From contig DCUF01000026.1 of the NCBI GenBank assembly GCA_002328485.1, positions 1 through 59,871 of the forward strand: a DNA stretch of 59,871 nt. Reading direction: 5' to 3'. The notes beneath the pieces were generated by a model. It was not told where the DNA came from. It did no database searches and saw only the letters and a program-made list of their open reading frames with translations. Source of the DNA: Deltaproteobacteria bacterium UBA2221 (lineage in GTDB: Bacteria; Desulfobacterota; Syntrophorhabdia; Syntrophorhabdales; WCHB1-27). A program made the translations under genes and the position numbers. Shown one piece after another: positions 42,039 to 51,286 of the stretch (position 1 is its first letter; each line of letters starts with the position of its first letter).

Positions 42039-43826
42039 TCTGTTCTCTCCTTCTGGCGCCGTTCATGGCAAATATGGTGGGTACGAAAAGCAGGATTTTG
42101 GTCCCCTTTCCGGGCGCCGATTCTGCTTTCATTTCTCCGCCCAAATAGGTAAGTCTTTCCTTGATACTGAAAAGACCGAATCTGTTGCCTTCATTTATAG
42201 CATCTGTTTGGGCGGCAGAAAAGCCAAAACCATTGTCCTCGACCGTGGTGACCATACGGTCTCCATCGGTGGCAAACCGGATTCTGACAGCCGTGGCATG
42301 TGAATGCTTGACCACATTGGTGAGCAATTCCCGCACGCTCCTGTACAGTAGAATGCCCATCTGGTCGTCCGCCACCCTCATTGCCATATCATCCTCGACG
42401 GTGATCGGAATCTGGTACTGCCGTTCAAATTCTGAGGCAAGGGACTTGACGGCCGCCTCGAATCCAAACTCACGGAGAACAGGGGGGCTCAACTGGGCCG
42501 TCAGTGACCGGCTGTAGTTGAGGGTTTCTCCGAGAAGACGCCGTATCTCTTCGAGCAGAGAGTGTGTTTTACCAGGTTCAGAAAGTTCCTTAAGCTGCTG
42601 TACCCGGAGCTTGGCAAGGACCAGAATCTGTCCCACATGGTCGTGAAGATCGTCGGCAATTCGTCGCCGCTCCCGCTCCTCGGCGAGGAGCAACTGAGAT
42701 GCCAGGGAGCGTAGCAGCAAGCTTGATTTCGATAATTGCTCCGTCCTCTCGGTGACCCTTTGCTCCAGCTTTTCACCGGCGAGCCTTAACTGTTCTTCTG
42801 CTTTTTTTCGCCGCTGTATTTCTCCAATCAAACTATTCTTGTCCCTGAAGAAACGGTCTATGAGTCTGCTTATTTGTCCGAATTCGGTCTGACTTTCGGT
42901 GAGATATCGAATTCCAGTCGAATTCTCAGCCTTCAGACTGGCGGATATGGCTGCAAGCGGCTTAGCGATCCAGGCCCACAACGAGGCTGAGAGAAGGATG
43001 AGGGTAGAGAGCACGAAGGCAAGTGATAGAATGACAGGCTGGTCCGAAAAATCCTTCGTCTCGGGTATGATCGGCGTTTTGTTCCGAACAGACAGAGATG
43101 CCACCGGATTTCCGTCCCAGCCAAGCAGAGGCTGTCTCAAAACGTAGACGTTGTCATTACGCCTTTCCATGTGGACGGGTCCTGGCGGAAAGTTCTCTTG
43201 TCCGAGGCTTACAATACTTTCGGTCAGTTTCCCGAGTTCCGCTGTAACCTCGTCGCTCCAGAGGCGTCCCACAAACAGGTAGCCTTTGGCCGGTGTAAGT
43301 CGCCGTGTGTCTCCGCCGGGCTGAATCTTTGCTCCGAAAAGCTCTATAAGTCCTTCTTTGGTAGAGAGAAAAAAATGAGAGGTGGGATGAGAGGAAAAGA
43401 GGAGACGTCTCATCTTTTCGGAGAAATGAAGGTCGCTGGGCCCTACATTTCCTATATGGGCAGAGTATACGAGCGACCTGTCCGAATCGAATACCCAGAC
43501 CACTGCGAGCCCGTACTGACGGAGAACAAAGTCCACGTTTTTTCAGCCCATTTCCTGTCCTTCGTCTGGACAAAGGCAACCATTTCATCCCACAAACTGT
43601 ACTCGTGGGACACGATCTCAAGGGGCCTCTGAAAGAGCTTGACTATCTGATCGAAGTGAGAGACAAACTGGTGATCACGGTCTTGCAGAAGGGTTTCGAT
43701 TTGCCGAAGATGATTCCTGCTGGCCAGATTCACATATACGACAAAGATGAGGCCGAAGATAGAGAGAAGAACCAGTATCCGTGTGGGTACCGTTAGAGTC
43801 GCCCTTTCCCTGAGAGATTGCTTCAC
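42028..43826 (-). CDS. CHASE4-type sensor histidine kinase, frameshifted at an A6 run
   Basis: The product reads as a 599-aa membrane kinase if one base is restored at 43538-43543, where the coding strand has six A residues. Frame 1 (start GTG 43826, AGAGGT upstream) gives transmembrane helix 1 (about 16-34) and the first half of an extracytoplasmic CHASE4 domain (SHEYSLWDEMVAFVQTKD). After KWAEK the downstream frame resumes with NVDFVLRQYGLAVVWVFD, completing the CHASE4 domain. Helix 2 (LSLAFVLSTLILLSASLWAW), HAMP and the HisKA_3 motif ERRRIADDLHDHVGQ follow. The HATPase has DNGFGF and a GLFSIKERL segment. It can be a sequencing error, true inactivation, slippage or phase variation. Seven A residues would restore it. 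Confidence 0.85.
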
Positions 43827-43992
43827 GTAATACCTCTATAAAACGCCCGTTAGCCGAAAACCCTTCTGATCGGTCTCAAAACTGTGCCGGGTTCACCGAA
43901 CCGGTCCTGGTCATCCTCGTTTTGACTACAAATACGGAGGGTTGAGCGGAGAGCAACCCCTGGAAGAGCGAAGTCCGGTTTTACGGGTGCGC

Positions 43993-46905
43993 CTAGGCCC
44001 GTTCATCCAGGACCTGCCTGACCTTCTGCAACAGCTCACCCGGATCGAATGGTTTAGCTATGTAATGGGATATCTCAGTGCCTATCCCTTTATCGACGAC
44101 GATATCGCCCCCGTAGCCGCTTATAAAAAGCACCTTTATGCCGGGCCTCGCCTCCTTTATTGTGTCGGATGTCTCCTTACCGCTCATCTTTGGCATCACG
44201 ACATCCAAAAGCAGAAGGTCGATCTCCCCTCCCTGTTTTGAAAATCCCAGAAGCGCATCCTCTCCATCTACGGCCTCGACTACCCCATAGCCATTGGCAC
44301 GTAAGACTTTTCCCATGAGTCGTCTTAGATCCGCGTCATCCTCTGCCACGAGTATAGTCTCACCGCCTCCCGCGGCGTCGAGAGGAACGGTCGGATCCTT
44401 GAGCGATGGAGCCTCGACGGCGGGGAGATATATGGCGAACGTTGTCCCCCTATCCGGCAGACTGTAGACCTCAATGAAGCCGTTGTGCTGCTCGATGACC
44501 CCGTAGACGGTTGAGAGGGCCAATCCCGTATCCGGTCCTGAAAAAGGCTCAAATACCCTTTTCCTTGTGGCTTCATCCATACCAATCCCATTATCCGTCA
44601 CAGAGATGAGGGCATAGTCTCCGGGTTCTCCGAAACCATGGCAACCTATGAACCCCACGTCCAATGTCGCTCGTTGCACCGTGATGGTCAGGCATCCCTT
44701 CTGGGGCATGGACTGGCGCGCCCGAGTTGCAAGATTGAGGAGCACTTGATCCATTTGGGCAACATCAGCCATGACGAGGATATCCGTCTCCGGCAGGTCG
44801 AGTACCAATTCGATATCCTCATGAAGAAGGCGTCTCAAAAGCCTTTCTATGTTTCTAAGGATCGCATTCAGCCTCTGGGGTTTGAGCTCGATTGCCTGCT
44901 TTTTGCTGAGGGCAAGGAGGCTTTGGGTTAAGCCGGCTGCCTTTTCCGAGGCAGATGATATCTGGGTCACGTAATTGAGTCGGGGATCGTCCTCGCTCAT
45001 CTTCATACGGAGCATTGCGGAGAAGCCCATGATCACGGAAAGGTAGTTGTTAAAATCATGAGCAATGCCACCGGCAAGCTCAGCGATCGCCTCCATTCTT
45101 TGAGACTGAAGAAGCTGCGCTTTCAGGCGTTTACGCTCAGTGATATCAACCACCGTCCCCTCATAGTAGACCACCTCGCCGTCTGGACCCCGTACGGCGC
45201 GAGCAGCCAAGGAGACCCATATCCTTGTGTCGTCTTTACGGCGGAGCTCGAGTTCGTAGCCATGAACGGCGGCGCCTGACTCGAGCTTTTGGTGAAGACC
45301 ATCGTAGTCTTCGACGCTGAGGTAGATCTGATGGGCTATATCCGTCACGGACGTTAAGAGCTCTTGTGGTGAATCGAATCCATGCATCCTTGCGAAGGCA
45401 GGATTGACACTCAGATATCGTCCTCTCGGGGAACTCTGGAATATGCCTTCCGATGCATTTTCCACAAAACTTCGATACTTCTCTTCGCTTGCCGTCAGCG
45501 CTTCTTCCGCACGTTTTTGTTTCGTGATATCAGAAACCAAGCCATCGCAGGCAACCAGAGAACCATTGTGATCATATCGGGGAACCATGGTATTACGCAC
45601 CCACTTGACGGTTCCGTTTTTATGAACGATTCGATGCTCAATGGGATCCGTGGCGCCACCTTTCATGGCGATCTGGGCGTGTCTCGTTACGAGGTCTCGA
45701 TCTTCGGGGTGGATCATCTCGTACCAAAGAGACTGGTTTCTATCGTAATCATTAGAACTATAGCCCGTTACCGCCGCGCAGCCCTGGCCATGGAAGGTTG
45801 CGACAGGACGACCGTCGCTAATCTGGGTTGTAAACATATAGTCGGTGACGGAATCCAGCAACTGCTTGTAGCGCTGCTCACTGGCCAACAGCGCCTCCTC
45901 TGCATCGATACGCTCGGTGATATCGCGGATTGACTCGATGGCACCGGTGATGGCGCCTTTACTGTCATAAAGAGGCCTTGCCTTTGCCGAGATGACCCGC
46001 ATCCGTCCTTTCAAGGGCATATCTGCCTCGGCCAGGATGATGTCGCCCTTTGTTTTGATGAAGCGATGCTGGTTCTGAATCTCGCGACTGGGACCGAATA
46101 CCAGATCAAGAAGGGCCGGTTGGCGAATGCCATAAAGGGGGAGGGAGTATTCGTGGTTTCCCTTACTCAGCATATTTTCGGCCGCCACCCCGGTCATTTC
46201 CTCCATGGCCCTGTTCCAGGCAATGATGGTGCCTTTTCGGTCGATGGCGAATGTGGCATCCGGCAAGAAATTGACGATCTCCATGAGCCGTTCTTCCGAC
46301 TCTCTGAGTGCCTCTTCAGCCCGCGTGCGGTCTATCATTTCTCGCTCTATGGCATCGTAGGCGCCTTCCAGCTCTAGGACCTTGTTTTCTAATCTGCGGA
46401 CAAGAGCCTCGTTGTACTCTCGAAAGTAGGCACTTTCTTCCTGGGGCCGGAGCACAGAAGGGGCGGGGCTTGGTGATGTCCGGCATTCCTCGATGACGTC
46501 CTCAAGGATTTTCAAAAACAGTTGGGGCTCCAGGGGTTTCAGGATGAACCGCCTGACCCCGAGCTTAAGGGCTACGCCTTTGTCTCGCGGGTCGGTGTAG
46601 GTTGCCGTATAGAAGATGAAGGGTATATCCTTCAATTGGTAGTCCTTCTGCCACAGTCGGCAAAGGGTGAAACCATCCATAACGGGCATCATGATGTCAG
46701 ACACGATCAGATCAGGGGGATTGATGTGGGCCTTATCCAGCGCCTGCGCCCCGTTTCTGGCCGCCTGGACCTCATAGCCCTGGTTTCTTAGGAGCAGCTC
46801 AAGGACGTGAAGCCCTTGCTCATCGTCATCCACGATGAGCAGTTTTGCCTTCCTTTGGTCTCTGTTACTTTTCGTGAATCCCGAATCTCTTTTGAGTTGC
46901 AGCAT
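43993..46905 (-). CDS. large hybrid histidine kinase (REC-PASx3-HisKA-HATPase-REC), degenerate ATP domain
   Basis: A 970-aa soluble protein. The N-terminal receiver (KLLIVDDDEQGLHVLE, with phospho-Asp in VSDIMMP) is followed by three PAS domains, each with PAC signatures (SIRDITERIDAEEAL, SDITKQKRAEEAL, VVDITERKRL). The phospho-His is in GGIAHDFNNYLSVI. In the ATPase part, the N-box NLATRARQSMP has Arg where the second Asn is expected, and the lid is shortened, passing from FEPF straight to SGPDTGLAL instead of the usual FTTK...GTGLGL. The C-terminal receiver (ILVAEDDADLRRLM, LLLLDVVMP) looks intact. ATG 46905 is chosen because IVDDD follows soon. No good ribosome site is visible. Confidence 0.88.
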   Translation of the reverse strand: MLQLKRDSGFTKSNRDQRKAKLLIVDDDEQGLHVLELLLRNQGYEVQAARNGAQALDKAHINPPDLIVSDIMMPVMDGFTLCRLWQKDYQLKDIPFIFYTATYTDPRDKGVALKLGVRRFILKPLEPQLFLKILEDVIEECRTSPSPAPSVLRPQEESAYFREYNEALVRRLENKVLELEGAYDAIEREMIDRTRAEEALRESEERLMEIVNFLPDATFAIDRKGTIIAWNRAMEEMTGVAAENMLSKGNHEYSLPLYGIRQPALLDLVFGPSREIQNQHRFIKTKGDIILAEADMPLKGRMRVISAKARPLYDSKGAITGAIESIRDITERIDAEEALLASEQRYKQLLDSVTDYMFTTQISDGRPVATFHGQGCAAVTGYSSNDYDRNQSLWYEMIHPEDRDLVTRHAQIAMKGGATDPIEHRIVHKNGTVKWVRNTMVPRYDHNGSLVACDGLVSDITKQKRAEEALTASEEKYRSFVENASEGIFQSSPRGRYLSVNPAFARMHGFDSPQELLTSVTDIAHQIYLSVEDYDGLHQKLESGAAVHGYELELRRKDDTRIWVSLAARAVRGPDGEVVYYEGTVVDITERKRLKAQLLQSQRMEAIAELAGGIAHDFNNYLSVIMGFSAMLRMKMSEDDPRLNYVTQISSASEKAAGLTQSLLALSKKQAIELKPQRLNAILRNIERLLRRLLHEDIELVLDLPETDILVMADVAQMDQVLLNLATRARQSMPQKGCLTITVQRATLDVGFIGCHGFGEPGDYALISVTDNGIGMDEATRKRVFEPFSGPDTGLALSTVYGVIEQHNGFIEVYSLPDRGTTFAIYLPAVEAPSLKDPTVPLDAAGGGETILVAEDDADLRRLMGKVLRANGYGVVEAVDGEDALLGFSKQGGEIDLLLLDVVMPKMSGKETSDTIKEARPGIKVLFISGYGGDIVVDKGIGTEISHYIAKPFDPGELLQKVRQVLDERA

Positions 46906-47005
46906 AGGAGAGCAAAATGCAATTCTTGTTCCCTTCGTGAAAGGGATTGTGGCTTTTCTCACGGGGCAGGAATTGCCGACTGGAGAGGCAAGCCCCGAGG
47001 CTGGT

Positions 47006-47044
47006 AAAAAAACAGCCTGCCTCCGTTTCGGCAAGGCAGGCTGT
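47006..47044 (-). terminator. intrinsic terminator of the glutamine synthetase gene
   Basis: On the minus strand the stem ACAGCCTGCC/GGCAGGCTGT has a 13-nt loop and is followed by a T7 run. It sits 20 bp after the stop codon of the glutamine synthetase gene. Confidence 0.88.
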
Positions 47045-47064
47045 CTGATTTGTGGGTTTTTGGT

Positions 47065-49161
47065 TTACAGGTTAAAGAGAAGCTCCGCGTAGATGGGTAC
47101 GGGCCACATGTCTGATGGAACAATCATCTCAAGGGCATCGATATCTGCCCGCAGGGCTTGCATAGACGTGACCACCTTGTCACGATAGAGTTCTGCCTTC
47201 TTTACCGTTTCGTCCGTCCTCTGAGCCTCAGCCACCCCTTTCTCCAGCTTATCGAGGTTGGTGTATGACGCTGTGAGCAGAGAGGAGACTTTCTGCAACA
47301 GATCCTCCGCAACCGGCGATTTGGCTGAAACAGCCTTCAAACTGGAGATCGAGTTGGCCAGAAAGGCTGCATACTCGATCCCTGCCGGTATAAGTTGTTT
47401 CTTTGCCATGTCTATAGCGGTGAGGGCCTCGATATTGATCTGTTTTGCGTAATGATCTACATAGATCTCGTATCGTGAATGAAGCTCCTTTTCTGAAAAG
47501 ACCTCATACCTACCGAAGAGCTTCAGAGACTTGGCGGTGACGAAGGCGGCTAGCGCGTCTACCGAGTTTGTTATATTTGGTAGGCCTCGCTTTTGTGCTT
47601 CCCCCAGCCATTCATCTGAGTAGTTGTTGCCGTTGAATATGACGCGGCTATGTTTCTTGTAAAACTCATTAATAATCGCCGTCGCTTCGCTATTGATATT
47701 CTTTGCCTTCTCAAGCCGTGTCGCTATTTCGTCAAAAACCTCGGCTGCGATCGTATTGAGGGCAACGTTCGGTCCTGCTATGGATTGAGATGAACCGACC
47801 ATCCGAAATTCGAATTTGTTACCCGTGAATGCAAAGGGCGACGTCCTATTGCGGTCCGTATTGTCTTTGGGAAACATGGGTAGGCTATCCACCCCAACAT
47901 GCAGGAACTCCTTATCTCTTCCCGTAATCTTTTTACCCTGGACAATCTTCTCAAGAATCTCGGTCAACTCCTCACCCATGAATATGGAGATGATGGCCGG
48001 AGGGGCCTCGTTGGCGCCAAGGCGGTGATCGTTGGCTGCGCTGGCGCAGGTGGCTCTCAATATATCTGCGTGCGTATCTACGGCCTTCAACAAGCCGCAG
48101 AGGACCAGGAGGAATTGTACATTTTCTCCGGGCGTGTGGCCTGGATCCAGGAGATTGACACCATCATCCGTCGACAAGGACCAGTTATTATGTTTGCCGG
48201 AGCCATTGATACCCGCGTAGGGTTTTTCGTGGAGGAGACAAACCAGGCCGTGCCGGAAGGCGACCTTTTGCATGGTCTCCATGACCAGTTGGTTATGGTC
48301 GGTGGCAATGTTCGTGGTGGCAAAGATGGGCGCCATTTCGTATTGGGCGGGGGCCACCTCATTGTGCTGAGTCTTTGATGTGATTCCAATCTTCCAGAGC
48401 TCTGCGTTGAGGTCGCTCATATAGTCGGAGACGCGGTCCTTGATTGCACCAAAATACTGGTCTTCAAGCTCCTGGCCTTTGGGAGCGGGTGCCCCGAAAA
48501 CAGTGCGGCCGGTCAACATGAGGTCTGTGCGCTTGAGGTAGTATTCCCTGTCAACCAGGAAATATTCCTGCTCGGGACCCACGGTTGATGTCACCTTTGC
48601 CGATGTCGTATTGCCCAGTGCCCGAAGGACCCTTAAGGCATGTTTGGAGACTGCCTTCATAGACCGCAGGAGGGGGGTCTTTTTGTCGAGCGCCTCCCCC
48701 TTGTATGAGTAGAAGGCGGTCGGGATTGTGAGGGTACAGTTTCCGCTCTCATCGGTCTTCAGGAAGGCCGGCGATGTGCAATCCCACGCCGTGTAGCCCC
48801 GCGCCTCGAAGGTGGTACGAAGGCCCCCACTCGGAAATGAGGACGCGTCGGGTTCTCCCTGAATAAGTTGCTTGCCCGAAAATTCCACGATGACACTGCC
48901 ATTGGAGGCAGGGGATATAAAGGAATCATGCTTTTCGGCCGTGATGCCTGTGAGAGGCTGAAACCAGTGCGTATAGTGGGTGGCCCCCTTTTCTATGGCC
49001 CAGTCCTTCATGGCGTTTGCAACCACGTCAGCCACCTCGGGGCGAAGGGGGACGTCCATGTCAATGGTCTCTTTCAGGGCCCTGTAAATCTCCTTGGGCA
49101 ACCGCTCCTTCATGACCTTGTCGTTAAAAACGTTAGATCCAAAAATCTCTGTAACCTTCAA
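47065..49161 (-). CDS. glnN: glutamine synthetase type III
   Basis: A 698-aa cytosolic enzyme that makes glutamine from glutamate, ammonia and ATP. Length and motifs fit GSIII rather than the shorter GSI. The Glu/His metal-binding beta-strands include the segments STVGPEQEYFLVDREYY, NGSGKHNNWSLSTDDG and NRTSPFAFTGNKFEFRM, and the C-terminus has the long GSIII helical extension. TTG at 49161 is the start, after GGAGG. The intrinsic terminator at 47006-47044 isolates it. No GlnB/GlnK or NtrBC genes are adjacent. Confidence 0.93.
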   Translation of the reverse strand: MKVTEIFGSNVFNDKVMKERLPKEIYRALKETIDMDVPLRPEVADVVANAMKDWAIEKGATHYTHWFQPLTGITAEKHDSFISPASNGSVIVEFSGKQLIQGEPDASSFPSGGLRTTFEARGYTAWDCTSPAFLKTDESGNCTLTIPTAFYSYKGEALDKKTPLLRSMKAVSKHALRVLRALGNTTSAKVTSTVGPEQEYFLVDREYYLKRTDLMLTGRTVFGAPAPKGQELEDQYFGAIKDRVSDYMSDLNAELWKIGITSKTQHNEVAPAQYEMAPIFATTNIATDHNQLVMETMQKVAFRHGLVCLLHEKPYAGINGSGKHNNWSLSTDDGVNLLDPGHTPGENVQFLLVLCGLLKAVDTHADILRATCASAANDHRLGANEAPPAIISIFMGEELTEILEKIVQGKKITGRDKEFLHVGVDSLPMFPKDNTDRNRTSPFAFTGNKFEFRMVGSSQSIAGPNVALNTIAAEVFDEIATRLEKAKNINSEATAIINEFYKKHSRVIFNGNNYSDEWLGEAQKRGLPNITNSVDALAAFVTAKSLKLFGRYEVFSEKELHSRYEIYVDHYAKQINIEALTAIDMAKKQLIPAGIEYAAFLANSISSLKAVSAKSPVAEDLLQKVSSLLTASYTNLDKLEKGVAEAQRTDETVKKAELYRDKVVTSMQALRADIDALEMIVPSDMWPVPIYAELLFNL

Positions 49162-49757
49162 GAGTTCCTCCTTTGTTTAGCCGTCACTGACCGCAACGGC
49201 CCAGCGGCGGCTTGATAGATCGTTGAAGCAGGGAGCCATCGTACCGCGAAAGATATACGAAGCCCCAATTACCTGCATCGGTGGAAAAAAGTCGCAAACG
49301 TTGACGGATTTTGAACTGCTTCGTTCGATATCTGAGAACCCCTCGAAGGCGATGAGGGCTAGATAGTTCGCACTCCGATGTGCGTCGTAAAATATTGTAC
49401 TACATCTTGGCCCGCGGGTTCAATCAACATTCCCGTAAGCTTGGAATAACAGATTGGTGAAACATCGTGCCTTTCGTTTTTCTGAGACCCAAAGAGATAA
49501 CGATGGTGGCTGATTGTGTGGCGATCTGCCGAGGAGATCAGCCAACCGCAGTGATCCTTAAAAGAAAGAGGACCCGTAAGGAGGAATTCAAAACGGGCCC
49601 TCTCAAAGGAAAGAGGAATATGGCCAGCAGAAATTGGATTATATGTAATGACGAGAGTCGTCTGTTATTTTCATTTCTCGTGGTAACTAATCAGGAATAT
49701 TCAGGGTAGGTCTCTCGACACGGACGTATTATTACTCATGCCGAGAGTGCCTCGTCC
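49162..49757. other. intergenic, mostly promoter/leader region
   Basis: No gene is supported over about 600 bp. An 80-codon plus frame (49467-49709) has no protein-like pattern. The region should hold the promoter of the minus-strand glutamine synthetase gene and the terminator of the swivel-domain gene. Confidence 0.5.
49559..49603 (-). terminator. candidate terminator of the swivel-domain gene
   Basis: AGAGGACCCGT and ACGGGCCCTCT pair with one mismatch around a 15-nt loop. On the minus strand the T-rich CTTTCTTTT follows. It lies 150 bp downstream of the swivel-domain stop codon. Confidence 0.6.
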
Positions 49758-50147
49758 CTAAAGGAGGCTCACGGTGCCTTTTGAACCATCGATTCGTATG
49801 ACCTGTCCGTCCGTAACGGTACCCATGACATCTGCTGCTCCGGCTACGTGGGGGATCTCATTCAGTCTGGCGTAGTGGGCCGTTATGGTAAGTTGACCAC
49901 CCACCTCGGTTACCAACCCCTTCAAACCTTCAAGGTGAGGAAGCAACTCACGGGATGCGGTACGGAACACCAGTATCTCGCCTTTCTTCACGGCACCCAG
50001 GTCTTTGGACCTTAAGATCACCCTGCACGGACCGATAGCGACACCCGAGGACGCTCCGATACCCTTCATGATTTTGACTGCGGCCTTCCGCTTTGCCGTG
50101 GGCTGTGTCTCTGCCTCATACTCCCTTTGAACTGCAATGTTACTCAT
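49758..50147 (-). CDS. stand-alone PEP-utiliser swivel domain without the usual catalytic His
   Basis: A 129-aa protein matching the phosphohistidine 'mobile' domain of PEP synthase, PPDK and EI (IMKGIGASSGVAIGPCRVIL, KKGEILVFRTASREL, GLVTEVGGQLTITAHYAR, NEIPHVAG, DGQVIRIDGSKGTVSLL). In an equal-length alignment the residue at the phosphoryl-carrying His is Ile88; a His is found three residues later, at 91. It may be inactive, use a shifted His, or bind a partner such as the phenylphosphate-synthase-like pair at 55543-58590. AAAGGAG precedes the ATG. It diverges from the LysR gene across a 114-bp operator region. Confidence 0.75.
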   Translation of the reverse strand: MSNIAVQREYEAETQPTAKRKAAVKIMKGIGASSGVAIGPCRVILRSKDLGAVKKGEILVFRTASRELLPHLEGLKGLVTEVGGQLTITAHYARLNEIPHVAGAADVMGTVTDGQVIRIDGSKGTVSLL

Positions 50148-50189
50148 ACTGTCTCCTTTATATGTATATTGTTTTTATGTGTTAAAAGA

Positions 50190-50247
50190 TAGCAGATTGT
50201 TATTGACAATGCTATACAACTTATCTTAAATGTAGTTAAGTATAACT
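50190..50247. promoter_or_regulatory. LysR intergenic operators and promoter
   Basis: Two imperfect palindromes lie in the divergent intergenic region. One is TAGCAGATTGT...ACAATGCTA (50190-50214). The other is ACTTATCTTAA...TTAAGTATAACT (50219-50247). A sigma70-type promoter for lysR overlaps them: TTGACA at 50203-50208, a 17-bp spacer and TTAAAT at 50226-50231. This layout, a recognition plus an activation site between divergent genes, is typical of LysR autoregulation and inducer control. Confidence 0.6.
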
Positions 50248-50261
50248 GAAGGAAGAAGGCA

Positions 50262-51164
50262 ATGATTCTGAACATAAATCAGCTTCGCGCATTCTACTAC
50301 GTGGCACGAACGGGCAGCATCTCCAAGGCGGCACAGGAACTGATGGTGACGCCGCCGGCTATCACCATGCAAGTGAAACAACTGGAGGAGACGGTTGGCA
50401 TCAGACTCCTGGTACGTCAAGGCAATGCAATGGTTCGAACTCGTGCGGGAGAAGAAGTCTACCAGAAGGCTGAGAAGATCTTTCAGGAGATTCGTGAGAC
50501 GGAATCACTGCTTGAAGACATGTCGAGGAGCAAACGGGGCGAGTTGCGTATTGCCTGTCCGGAAATGCCCGGCATACGGGTTCCCCGATTGATAGCAGAG
50601 TTCAAAAAGTCATACCCCGGGATCAATATCATCGTGGAGCAGGGGGTGGATGCGGACATCGTGAGGAGTGTTGAGGACCGGAGAAACGAGCTCGTGGTGC
50701 TCTGGCATCGACCGAACACGGTTCGTTTGAAGGTCAGGGCAATAGGCAAGGAAAAGCTGGTTCTGATTGCGTCGGCGTCCAGCAGTTTGGTGCCGGGCGA
50801 CGAAATATCAGTCAGGGACCTATCGGAGATCCCTCTCGTTCTCAAGGGCGAGGGATCGGCCAGTAGAGCGGTTGTCATCGAGTATCTGAGGAAGTTCAAA
50901 GTCAATCCCCAGGTTGCTTCGGAATCCTCCAATGTGGCGGTCATAAAGGAGATCGTTCGACAGGACAATGCCGTGGCCTTTCTCAAAAGGGAGGCGGTGG
51001 AAGCCGAAATCAATGAGGGGTCGATCAAGGTGGTGCATATTCTCGAAGGGTCCCCCATCGTGGAGGTTGGCATTGGCTACCGGAATCGCCGGGAGCTGTC
51101 ACCGGCGGCCTGGGCTTTTCTGCGCCTCGTTGAAAAATATGCAGACTTTCCAGCAAAGAAATAG
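50262..51164 (+). CDS. LysR-family transcriptional regulator
   Basis: A 300-aa regulator. The winged helix-turn-helix is at residues 1-60 (RAFYYVARTGSISKAAQEL, TPPAITMQVKQLEE). The effector-binding domain runs from about 90 to the end, with ELRIACPEMPGIRVPRLIA in the first lobe and VAVIKEIVRQDNAVAFLKREA in the second. It diverges from the swivel-domain gene and its end faces the convergent 2-hydroxyacyl-CoA dehydratase-type activator genes. It may control the aromatic cluster and the swivel-domain gene, with an aromatic CoA or acid as inducer (inference). Confidence 0.95.
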   Translation: MILNINQLRAFYYVARTGSISKAAQELMVTPPAITMQVKQLEETVGIRLLVRQGNAMVRTRAGEEVYQKAEKIFQEIRETESLLEDMSRSKRGELRIACPEMPGIRVPRLIAEFKKSYPGINIIVEQGVDADIVRSVEDRRNELVVLWHRPNTVRLKVRAIGKEKLVLIASASSSLVPGDEISVRDLSEIPLVLKGEGSASRAVVIEYLRKFKVNPQVASESSNVAVIKEIVRQDNAVAFLKREAVEAEINEGSIKVVHILEGSPIVEVGIGYRNRRELSPAAWAFLRLVEKYADFPAKK

Positions 51165-51286
51165 CACGCTCCGGAGAGAGATGCCTCAAAATGGGTTACC
51201 CAGCGCCCCGGCCCATGGCCTGGGCGCTCAGCCCGGAACCGATTAACGCCGTGGATGGACCAATCCCTAAAAATCTTTCTTTTCGG

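Noticed and set aside
49467..49709. 80-aa plus-strand frame
   Set aside because: It has no ribosome site and lies over a hairpin that looks like a minus-strand terminator.
51202..51228. Hairpin AGCGCCC/GGGCGCT between lysR and the activator genes as a terminator
   Set aside because: No T-run follows on either strand. It may still limit read-through, but support is weak.
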